From NCBI GenBank assembly GCA_036560485.1, contig DATBRC010000005.1:1-10382 (forward strand): DNA of 10,382 nucleotides. Reading direction: 5' to 3'. This document shows, piece by piece, positions 1-6,375 of this stretch. The first letter of the stretch is position 1. The number at the start of each line of letters is the position of its first letter. The position numbers and the translations under genes were made by a program. The notes under the pieces are model-generated. The model had not been told where the DNA came from. It searched no databases and saw only the letters and a list, made by a program, of their open reading frames with translations. This DNA comes from DATBRC01 sp036560485. Its GTDB lineage: Bacteria; Pseudomonadota; Gammaproteobacteria; Burkholderiales; Burkholderiaceae_D.

Positions 1-51
1 TTAAATTTTTCAGATAATTTTTTGCGATAACCTGACAACTAATCTTGAATC

Positions 52-378
52 ATGAACGATCTTGCGAGTTACGCCAGCGCGATACTTCAGGAAGCGAATC
101 GAGCTTCCATTTTGCGCCGAGAAACCACCAACGAAAATTGGTGGGATCAAGGCTTTGAAGTGCACAAAGAGCAGACTACTTATTGGTTTGCAGACGGTAC
201 TGTGATCCGTCGCACGGTGGAACAAGATACGTTCCCCGATGACCTAGCCTGTGCCGAATCCTGGATCACCTATGAAGTCGTCCAGAATGGCACGCCGCAT
301 GCTGCGATAGAGCCAATGCGCAAAACCTTTGACAATTCCTGCAGAGAAGCCTTCTGGATGCGATTTCACACGAGTTGA
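52..378 (+). CDS. Hypothetical protein of 108 residues
   Basis: I do not recognise this protein. The first roughly 85 residues look like a real soluble protein: acidic and aromatic-rich, with a Trp-Trp pair near residue 30 and a stretch reading YWFADGTVIRRT around residues 44-55. No signal peptide or membrane segment is visible. The ATG at 52 is the first possible start, because an in-frame TGA lies just upstream at 46-48, but no Shine-Dalgarno sequence is evident. The last 25 residues look less typical, so a C-terminal frameshift or truncation is possible. It is 144 bp upstream of the HTH gene on the same strand, and that gap holds nothing I can identify. Function is unknown. Confidence 0.45.
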   Translation: MNDLASYASAILQEANRASILRRETTNENWWDQGFEVHKEQTTYWFADGTVIRRTVEQDTFPDDLACAESWITYEVVQNGTPHAAIEPMRKTFDNSCREAFWMRFHTS

Positions 379-522
379 TGGCAAGTCTTGCGTGGAAACG
401 TATCAGCACTTGAACGTCCGGTTTCGGGAAGAGGTGACCATCCCAATAACCTGGGCACATAGGTCCTTTACATCATGGACTTATAATGACAAGACAGGTA
501 ATCATCACGATGAGAAAAAATT

Positions 523-807
523 ATGACGAACTTACTCAAAAATGCAGACTACGATCCCAATAAATTATTGGATACATTGGTTGATTTGCTCAAGCTCAAA
601 AATGATGCTGCACTTTCACGCACACTAGAAGTGGCCCCGCCTGTCATCAGCAAGATACGTCACCGTAAATTACCTATAGGTGCATCGATGTTAATACGCA
701 TGCATGAAGTCAGTGATTTGAGCATCAAAGAGTTGCGCGATTTAATGGGTGATCGACGGGATAAGTTCCGTATCAGTCCAGAACAATTCAAGCCAAAATT
801 GGAGTAG
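523..807 (+). CDS. Small helix-turn-helix DNA-binding protein (Cro/XRE-like)
   Basis: This 94-residue basic protein is very probably a DNA-binding regulator. Residues about 26-48 form a helix-turn-helix: an AALSRTLEV helix, a turn at APP, then a recognition helix VISKIRHRKL. A second helical part follows (SMLIRMHEV, then SIKELRDLMGD). It is the size of a single-domain Cro-like protein, with no partner domain. The sequence resembles a small HTH family I associate with Oxalobacteraceae and other Burkholderiales; that is from memory. A purine-rich GATGAGAAAAAA stretch ends just before the ATG and can serve as ribosome binding site. Targets are unknown. Its position ahead of fosX invites the idea of local regulation, but nothing in the sequence shows it. 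Confidence 0.75.
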   Translation: MTNLLKNADYDPNKLLDTLVDLLKLKNDAALSRTLEVAPPVISKIRHRKLPIGASMLIRMHEVSDLSIKELRDLMGDRRDKFRISPEQFKPKLE

Positions 808-902
808 TAGCAACCTACAAGCGGCACCTTGCTGACGTTCGCCATATGCTTCCATTCAATGCTAAGCTGGAAACTCTTTGTGTCCAATACATGCAAATTA
901 AA

Positions 903-1301
903 ATGCAAGGAATAAGCCACATCACTTTTATTGTTCATGACCTCGAACTTATGGCTAGCTTTTTATGTAAAGGCCTAAGAGCAAAAGAGGTATATGACAG
1001 TCGTAGTAAGAATTTTTCACTTTCAAGAGAAAAGTTTTTTCTAATCGGCGATATTTGGGTGGTCGCAATGGAAGGTGATCCACCCATTGAAAAGACGTAC
1101 CAACATATTGCTTTCAAGGTATCAGAACATGATTTACCAAAATATGAAGCCAATTTGCGTGCATTAGGTGTGGAATTTAAACCTTCAAGAACTCGGGTTC
1201 CGGGCGAAGGACTGTCTCTTTATTTTTACGACTTTGATAATCATCTTTTTGAACTGCATACAGGAACCATTGAAGAACGACTTGTTCGTTACAATACCTG
1301 A
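903..1301 (+). CDS. fosX: FosX-type fosfomycin hydrolase (VOC superfamily)
   Basis: Likely a cytosolic, Mn(II)-dependent enzyme that adds water to the epoxide of fosfomycin and so gives resistance. Started at 903 it is 132 residues, about the length of Listeria FosX (133), and begins MQGISHITFIV where the family begins. The frame is open to an ATG at 846, but those 19 extra residues have no family counterpart. No candidate start has a clear Shine-Dalgarno. Aligned from memory with Listeria FosX, the metal ligands are present as His6, His68 and Glu117, and the general base that marks FosX as a hydrolase is Glu43 in SREKFF. The C-terminal signature GEGLSLYFYDFDNHLFELH is intact. The gene is AT-rich compared with the next one. 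A related VOC hydrolase with another substrate cannot be excluded. Confidence 0.85.
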   Translation: MQGISHITFIVHDLELMASFLCKGLRAKEVYDSRSKNFSLSREKFFLIGDIWVVAMEGDPPIEKTYQHIAFKVSEHDLPKYEANLRALGVEFKPSRTRVPGEGLSLYFYDFDNHLFELHTGTIEERLVRYNT

Positions 1302-1429
1302 AACAGATTTAATTAAAGGACGTGCCGTTAATACCTAAGTCGACGCGTAGTAGAGCGTTGCGGTTACGAGCTGGGAGGCATCATGCGAATGAGCGCATTG
1401 ATCCAGACGGCACACTCCGCAATACCTGT

Positions 1430-1542
1430 GTCTACGCAATTACGTCATGAGCGCTGACCAGTCCGCGAACGGAACACCAAAATGCTGCGGCATTTTGGTT
1501 CCCTCCCCTACGCTCCAGCGCCCATTACGTCAAACGTTAGAG
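1430..1542 (+). repeat. Putative integron attC recombination site
   Basis: The span is a long imperfect inverted repeat with attC architecture. The right end is GTTAGAG (1536-1542), fitting the R' core except its last base, and is preceded by TCAAAC. The left end GTCTACG (1430-1436) looks like a degenerate R'' core, as if GTCTAACG had lost one A. The inner arms ATGAGCGCTG (1447-1456) and CAGCGCCCAT (1516-1525) pair at nine of ten positions, and ACGT blocks outside them also match. In the exact centre is a perfect 10-bp stem, ACCAAAATGC/GCATTTTGGT (1476-1499), with loop TGCG. The hydrolase ATG lies 13 bp to the right. A 24-codon reading frame with a GGAGG ahead of it (1383-1457) ends inside the left arm; I do not count it as a gene. 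The rest of the gap after fosX (1302-1429) holds nothing I recognise. Confidence 0.65.
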
Positions 1543-1555
1543 CTACCCGAACATC

Positions 1556-2371
1556 ATGAGCCAAAATTACCGCAAGGATCTGCCATACTTTGAAACAATC
1601 GTGAGTGCGGGCGAGACTAGGCCATGGATAACGATGGTCCACGGCGCTGTGACGCACAGCGGACTCTTTTCCGCGCAGGTCGATGCATTTCAAGCTGACT
1701 ATCGACTGCTTCTGATCGATCTTCCGGGGCATGGCCGGTCATCAGCCAATCTTGGGCCGTACGGCATCGCGGAGTACGCACGGAGTGTGTTGGCAGCGAT
1801 TCATGCCTCTGCGATAGAGCGGACACATTTCTGGGGTACACATACAGGTGCTGGTATTGCACTGGTGCTCGCTGCGCAACATCCGCAGCTGATTACGTCA
1901 ATGGTTCTCGATGGCGCGGTTCTGCCTGGCATCGACTTACCGTATGCCACGGCCGCGCTTGCGCGCGCCAAGAAAACTGCTCGTGAGCACGGTGTCGAGG
2001 CCGCACGTGCTGAGTGGATCCGTGAGTCCAAGTGGTTTGATGTAATTCATGCTCGGCCCTCCGAATGTCGGGCGAAGGAGCACTGGGACCTGATTGCCGA
2101 ATTCTCCGGACTACCTTGGCTTACCTCCTCCAATCCAGAGTCCGTCATGCCAATTCGAGCAGCGCTCGCTCGGATGGCACAAGCCGTACTTCTTGTTAAC
2201 GGCGAGCATGACGTCGAGGACTTCATCAACGTTGCAGATGAGCTTGAGTCCAGCCTTCCGAATGTTCAGCGCATTACTGTTCCGGGAGCGGGCGGATTTC
2301 CTCTATGGGAATTCCCTGCGGAGGTCAATTTACTTGTAAAGAAGTTCTTTGAGCGCCAGGCAGCTCTCTAA
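1556..2371 (+). CDS. Alpha/beta-hydrolase-fold protein with atypical active site, cassette-borne
   Basis: A 271-residue soluble protein of the alpha/beta-hydrolase fold, with no signal peptide. The fold is recognised by the oxyanion segment MVHGAVTHSG (27-36), the strand-turn LLIDLPGHGRS (52-62), the nucleophile elbow WGTHTGAG near 94-101, the acid strand LLVNGEHD near 212-219 and a C-terminal GAGGFPLWEFP near 245-255. The elbow has His where the catalytic Ser of GxSxG is expected. The usual catalytic His after GAG is Gly. The acid region is preserved. It may therefore be a non-hydrolytic binding protein or use unusual chemistry; the substrate is unknown. It lies between an attC-like site and a CTCTAAC that overlaps its TAA stop, as expected for an integron cassette gene. 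No clear Shine-Dalgarno is seen, which is common for cassette genes. It is GC-richer than fosX. Confidence 0.85.
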   Translation: MSQNYRKDLPYFETIVSAGETRPWITMVHGAVTHSGLFSAQVDAFQADYRLLLIDLPGHGRSSANLGPYGIAEYARSVLAAIHASAIERTHFWGTHTGAGIALVLAAQHPQLITSMVLDGAVLPGIDLPYATAALARAKKTAREHGVEAARAEWIRESKWFDVIHARPSECRAKEHWDLIAEFSGLPWLTSSNPESVMPIRAALARMAQAVLLVNGEHDVEDFINVADELESSLPNVQRITVPGAGGFPLWEFPAEVNLLVKKFFERQAAL

Positions 2372-2400
2372 CATTCGGTCTGACGGAGTCGCCGATGACG
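2366..2400 (+). repeat. Left half of a second attC-like site, apparently truncated
   Basis: CTCTAAC (2366-2372) overlaps the stop codon of the hydrolase gene and is the exact complement of GTTAGAG at 1536-1542. That is what a cassette requires, because the left core of its attC pairs with the six bases at its own left border. The following ATTCGGTC resembles the start of classical attC sites, for example the AATTCGTTC after the aadA core. I cannot find a complementary right arm within the usual 57-141 bp, so the site looks truncated or decayed. Confidence 0.4.
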
Positions 2401-2844
2401 ATTTTATTCAATAATTTGTAATTGGTAGCGGTTCCCCGCTTACCTAAATGACAAATGCCCGGTCGCTTTGAAATGCGAAACGGTAGCAGGTTTGATGGAA
2501 TACGCAGCGATCATGGCAAATCATTTTTACGAATCACTATTCCGTTATCAAATATAGTCTTGTTTTTCCCACACATCTTTGTGTCAATATATTTTTTTCC
2601 GAATATTTTTCCAGTATGGAAAAATTACGTAATTCAGTATCCATGAATTGATCTTTTGTGTCTTTCCCTAGCATCTTGTGGACTTAATACCGATATAAAT
2701 TTACGTTAGAGAACTGGCATTTATCCTCCGAAAAGCATGAGGATGTGCGCATTGCGACCACGTGGAGAACGTACTATGCTGTAAGTAGGATCTATGCGTA
2801 AAGTGCCGCAGAACTGCTGTTTCCGGTTTGGAAAGAAATCTGCA
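2372..2844. other. AT-rich intergenic region with small inverted repeats
   Basis: No convincing gene lies between the hydrolase and the GGDEF/EAL gene. A 63-codon open frame at 2455-2646 is low-complexity, Phe-rich and without a ribosome binding site. Structural items are an imperfect hairpin GGTAGCGG/CCGCTTACC (2424-2444), a 5-bp hairpin ACACA/TGTGT (2571-2584), and a perfect 8-bp stem TTTTTCCA/TGGAAAAA with loop GTA (2606-2624). There is also a palindrome ATTACGTAAT (2624-2633) and an inverted repeat AATTCA/TGAATT (2631-2649). A second GTTAGAG sits at 2705-2711. The promoter of the downstream gene presumably lies here, but I could not pick a well-spaced -35/-10 pair. Confidence 0.5.
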
Positions 2845-5526
2845 ATGGCAACCTCAATTAACATTCGAATGCCGCAACGGGCATTGCTCATGCTCGCAAT
2901 TGCTCTTCCGTTGTTTTATGTTCTATTCACTGGCGCTGCGATTTATCAAGACCGCGAGTCCACCTTGGAGCAGGCGGATTCGAATGTGCGAAATATATCC
3001 GCGACTCTCAACGCCCATGCCATGCGTACGTTCGCGGAGGCCGATACAAAGTTGCAGGATGCGATCGCAGAAATCAACCGGCGAGGCCTGAAACTCTCCG
3101 GAGAAGACCTGCGCGAGATCCACGCTATCCTGCTTCGGAACATGCAAAACCGCCCTCAGCTGGTGGTCATGACGGCCATTGATGTCGATGGATGGATACG
3201 CGCCAGCACGACCAACTATCCGCTGCAGGCGGTGGATGTTCGCGACCGGGAATATTTCCGTCACTTGGCGACACACGCCGAGACTGGGTTGTTCTTATCG
3301 CGCCCCATCAAGAGCCGTTCTGTAGCAGGCAAATGGTCGATTCCGCTTGCCCGCCGCATCAATCGCCCTGACGGTTCGTTGAAGATGATCGTGGAACTGA
3401 GTATCGACATGCGTTATTTCGACCAGTTGTACCGAACGCTGGAGTTGGGCAAGGACGGTCGCCTCTTGCTCGTCCGCACGGATGGTTGGGTGGAAATGGA
3501 ATCCCCGCTCACCGAGCGGGTGATGGATATGAATTTGACGGATGCCGAATTGTTCCAGCGATATCAGAAGATGTTGCACGGGGTCTATCACACAAAACAT
3601 TCGATGCTTGACGCCACGTCGCGTGTGATCGGGTACGCCGGTTCGGCGCAATTCCCGCTGATCGCCATCGCAAGCATGTCACGCGACAATATCCTCGAAT
3701 CCTGGTATCGGCGCAGCTGGGCTATTGCCGCAATCGGTGCCGTGTCCGTCTCCCTGCTGCTCGCCCTGCTGCGTTTCCTGTGGTTTCGACTGCAAGACCT
3801 CGTGTCGGTCAAGGACGACCTTGCACGGCAGAATACAGCGCTCGCCAACTCCCGCGCGCAATACCAGGAATTGGTCGACGGCATTGACGGCATCGTTTGG
3901 GAGGCTGACCTTCCCAGCTTCTGCTTTACGTACGTAAGCGGTAATGCCGGAACGATTTCGGGATACCCGTCGCGCGAGTGGTTGCTTAACCCACATTTTT
4001 GGGATGAAAAGCTTTCCATAGGTGCAGACGTAAGGACGATAACGCCCTCGCCCTCTATCGATGGCCCTGCCGTGCTGGAGCCTATCGAACACTGTCTCAC
4101 CGCACCGGATGGCAGAAAGATCTGGCTGAGAAGCAACCTCATGGTAACGGGAGCCGGCCAGAAAAAGGTTCAGCTACGCGGCGTGACAGTCGACATTACA
4201 AAGCAAAAGCAATCTGAGCGGGAACTGTTTGAGGCGATCCATGTCGACGCGCTGACCGGACTGCCAAACCGGGGAGCACTAACGGAACACATCACCCATG
4301 CGCTGGCGATAGCGAAGAACAGCCACGCCCTCGTTGCACTGTTGCTGATGGACCTGGACAACTTCAGCAACTTGAACGACACCCTGGGGCATGAAAACGG
4401 AGACCGCCTACTCGTGCTGGTGGCAAAACGGTTGCACGCCGGCCTGGCGCAGACGGAAACTCTGGCGCGCGTGGGCGGCGATGCGTTCGGGTTGCTGATG
4501 GAAGAAGTCGACCGCAGCGGCATCAAGGTGGAGCAGCAGGCTGAACGTCTGCATGCCGCAATGCGGAACCCCTTCGAAATTAACGGAAAGGATCTCTACA
4601 TTAGTGTCAGTATCGGTATCGCGCTGTTCCCGCAGGATGGCACCGACTGGCAGAGCCTGGCGTGCAATGCCGATACTGCCCTGCATCGGGCTAAGGCGGC
4701 TGGGCGCAACTGCTGGCAGTATTTCGACAACTCCATGGCACACCGGGTTGGGCGCCGGGTGGAAATCGAGATGGCGCTGCGTCAGGCACTTGAGCGCGAG
4801 GAGTTTTTCCTTCAATTCCAGCCGCAGCGGTCGCTCGAAAGCGGTAATGTTGTCGGCGCGGAGGCCCTGCTACGCTGGGAACGCACCGGGTTCGGCATGG
4901 TGTCCCCTAGCGAGTTCGTGCCGGTTGCCGAGGAGACCGGGCTCATCGTAGCGCTGGGCGATTGGGTTATGCGCAAGGCATGCGCGCAGGCCGTGGAATG
5001 GCAACGCGACCAGCACCTTACCATTCGCATGGCGGTCAATGTCGCGTCTGTCCAGCTGCGCCAGCCGGATTTTGTCAAACGGGTGCGCACCATACTCGAG
5101 CAAACCGGTTTGTCGCCGAACCAGCTTGAATTGGAGATCACGGAAGGTTGTCTTGTTGGCGACGTGGGCGAAGCGGTTGAAAAGCTGAGTCAAATCAGAG
5201 CAATGGGGGTGGCGTTCGCGATAGACGACTTCGGGACTGGCTATTCGTCGCTGGCCTACCTCAACCAGTTGCCGCTTGACCGGCTCAAGATCGATCAGTC
5301 CTTTGTGCGCGGAATTCCTCACAACGCGAATGATTGTGCGCTCGCGCGAGCCATCATTGCGATGGCGAAAAATCTGAAGCTGGATGTCATTGCAGAGGGC
5401 GTCGAAACCCCGGCCCAGATAGACTTCCTGCGCGCAGAAGGATGCGGCGAGATTCAGGGCTTCCTGCTGTCGCCACCGATCTCGGCAGACGCGTTCGTCT
5501 TGCGCTTTCCGGTGCCGGCGGAATAG
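2845..5526 (+). CDS. Membrane-anchored PAS-GGDEF-EAL c-di-GMP phosphodiesterase
   Basis: Likely an inner-membrane receptor that hydrolyses cyclic di-GMP in response to a periplasmic signal. Numbering from the upstream ATG at 2794 (910 residues), the order is: membrane segment 30-52, a periplasmic sensor of dCACHE/PDC type to about 305, second membrane segment 308-331, PAS 353-470, GGDEF 482-645 and EAL 655-906. The GGDEF signature is GGDAF (561-565), with Ala for the key Glu, and no RxxD inhibitory site precedes it, so cyclase activity is doubtful. The EAL domain looks complete: EALLRW (690), NVAS (749), ELEITE (779), DDFGTGYSS (811), KIDQSF (832), AEGVET (867) and EIQGF (886). I start at 2845, giving 893 residues, because AGGA is too close to the 2794 ATG and the 17 extra residues, with two Cys, are atypical; 2794 remains possible. 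The gene is clearly GC-rich. Confidence 0.93.
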   Translation: MATSINIRMPQRALLMLAIALPLFYVLFTGAAIYQDRESTLEQADSNVRNISATLNAHAMRTFAEADTKLQDAIAEINRRGLKLSGEDLREIHAILLRNMQNRPQLVVMTAIDVDGWIRASTTNYPLQAVDVRDREYFRHLATHAETGLFLSRPIKSRSVAGKWSIPLARRINRPDGSLKMIVELSIDMRYFDQLYRTLELGKDGRLLLVRTDGWVEMESPLTERVMDMNLTDAELFQRYQKMLHGVYHTKHSMLDATSRVIGYAGSAQFPLIAIASMSRDNILESWYRRSWAIAAIGAVSVSLLLALLRFLWFRLQDLVSVKDDLARQNTALANSRAQYQELVDGIDGIVWEADLPSFCFTYVSGNAGTISGYPSREWLLNPHFWDEKLSIGADVRTITPSPSIDGPAVLEPIEHCLTAPDGRKIWLRSNLMVTGAGQKKVQLRGVTVDITKQKQSERELFEAIHVDALTGLPNRGALTEHITHALAIAKNSHALVALLLMDLDNFSNLNDTLGHENGDRLLVLVAKRLHAGLAQTETLARVGGDAFGLLMEEVDRSGIKVEQQAERLHAAMRNPFEINGKDLYISVSIGIALFPQDGTDWQSLACNADTALHRAKAAGRNCWQYFDNSMAHRVGRRVEIEMALRQALEREEFFLQFQPQRSLESGNVVGAEALLRWERTGFGMVSPSEFVPVAEETGLIVALGDWVMRKACAQAVEWQRDQHLTIRMAVNVASVQLRQPDFVKRVRTILEQTGLSPNQLELEITEGCLVGDVGEAVEKLSQIRAMGVAFAIDDFGTGYSSLAYLNQLPLDRLKIDQSFVRGIPHNANDCALARAIIAMAKNLKLDVIAEGVETPAQIDFLRAEGCGEIQGFLLSPPISADAFVLRFPVPAE

Positions 5527-5588
5527 TCCGAATTGGAAGTACGAAGGTGCAGCGTCGCACTTTCCTTACCACGGCTAACGCATGCAGC

Positions 5589-5756
5589 ATGTTGCACGAA
5601 ATTTTTATGGCACAGCAAATGATGATGAACCACATGATGTAGCAACAGCAATGGATGAACCAGCTGCCTTCCGCACAGAAATATTCGACATGCCACGAAC
5701 TTGATAGACACCGTGTCAGTCAAACCGAAAGTTACGAAGAAATCGAACAGAGCTAA
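5589..5756 (+). pseudogene. Met/Gln-rich reading frame interrupted by an amber codon
   Basis: Between the EAL gene and the cytochrome gene one frame reads from an ATG at 5589 through MAQQMMMNHMM to a TAG at 5640-5642. It then stays open for 37 more codons, beginning QQQWMNQLPSAQKYS, to TAA at 5754. The Met/Gln-rich composition continues across the TAG, which suggests one short protein broken by a nonsense mutation. No Shine-Dalgarno precedes either ATG (5589 or 5607), and I know no family that matches. It may be a chance frame. The rest of 5527-5776 holds nothing else I can support. Confidence 0.2.
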
Positions 5757-5776
5757 CCTTTTGCAAAGCACGGCCG

Positions 5777-6256
5777 ATGGTAACCGAGCGACATTTACTG
5801 TTCAATGTGCTGCTCATCGTGGTATTGAGTATCTATTGTCTCGTAATGCCCAAATATGGCGAAGTGGGAAAGATGGGGCCTGCACAGATGATGACTGGGT
5901 CCAAGTTGTGGCACTACTTTGCCATAATGAATGGCATCGATCAGCAATATCTCTCAAAGAGCAATTCGTTGAAGCTTAGCGCGAAAAATATTCTGGACGG
6001 CAAAAAATTGTATCAACAAAACTGCGCCGTTTGCCATGAGCTAACGGGCAAGGGAGACGGTGAAGCAGGAAAAAACCTTAGCCCGGCCCTCACCAATATT
6101 GTCGCATTCAGTAAGATGCCGATGGCTTCGGATAACTATCTTTATTGGACTATTGCAGAAGGCGGGGTGCCAGTTGAATCGGCCATGCCGCCATTCAAGA
6201 GCAGCTTGAAAGAAGAAGATATTTGGAAAATCATTACGTACCTACGCGTGCTTTAA
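5777..6256 (+). CDS. Membrane-anchored monoheme c-type cytochrome
   Basis: This 159-residue protein is an electron carrier with one covalently bound haem facing the periplasm. A hydrophobic segment at residues 8-24 is a signal anchor or signal peptide. The haem-binding motif is CAVCH (Cys83, Cys86, His87), and the distal axial ligand is probably Met137 in AMPPF. The fold is the class I / CBB3-type cytochrome c domain (about 68-158), ending with the typical helix DIWKIITYLRVL. About 45 residues between membrane segment and haem domain are unassigned. No oxidase, reductase or cytochrome-maturation gene is adjacent, so its partners are unknown. The start is the first Met before the membrane segment; no strong Shine-Dalgarno is visible. 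It is less GC-rich than the gene before it and converges with the gltI-like gene. Confidence 0.87.
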   Translation: MVTERHLLFNVLLIVVLSIYCLVMPKYGEVGKMGPAQMMTGSKLWHYFAIMNGIDQQYLSKSNSLKLSAKNILDGKKLYQQNCAVCHELTGKGDGEAGKNLSPALTNIVAFSKMPMASDNYLYWTIAEGGVPVESAMPPFKSSLKEEDIWKIITYLRVL

Positions 6257-6292
6257 CAGCGTGGGCGCTCGAATGTACCACTAAGCAATCTG

Positions 6293-6304
6293 GCATCGCG
6301 ATGC
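6293..6304. repeat. 12-bp perfect palindrome between convergent genes
   Basis: GCATCGCGATGC is a perfect palindrome in the 119-bp gap between the convergent cytochrome and gltI-like genes. A 4-bp stem AGCG/CGCT (6258-6269) lies just before it. Neither is followed by a T-run on either strand, so they are not classical rho-independent terminators. No gene is seen in the gap. Confidence 0.3.
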
Positions 6305-6375
6305 AGCGAAATATAGTCTCAACCTGATACCGTCTTAGTACTACTTACTACTGCACTAATCGGAAATCAACCTGG

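Noticed and set aside
329..526. 65-codon plus-strand frame between the first hypothetical gene and the HTH gene
   Set aside because: Tested as a frameshifted continuation of the first gene, but the translation has no protein-like pattern or link to it.
846..902. 19-residue N-terminal extension of FosX
   Set aside because: FosX proteins begin at the position corresponding to 903, and no ribosome binding site supports 846.
1383..1457. 24-codon frame after a GGAGG, ending inside the attC-like arm
   Set aside because: Too short to support as a gene and no recognisable sequence, though cassette genes do often end inside attC.
2455..2646. 63-codon plus-strand frame in the AT-rich spacer
   Set aside because: Low-complexity, Phe/Ile-rich translation, no ribosome binding site, and it runs through several inverted repeats.
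3588..4142. Long antisense open frame (184 codons) on the minus strand inside the GGDEF/EAL gene
   Set aside because: It is a shadow of a GC-rich coding sequence; the plus-strand protein has clear domain motifs throughout and the antisense product resembles nothing.
6258..6304. Bidirectional terminator between the convergent cytochrome and gltI-like genes
   Set aside because: The stems are short or fully palindromic and no T-run follows on either strand.
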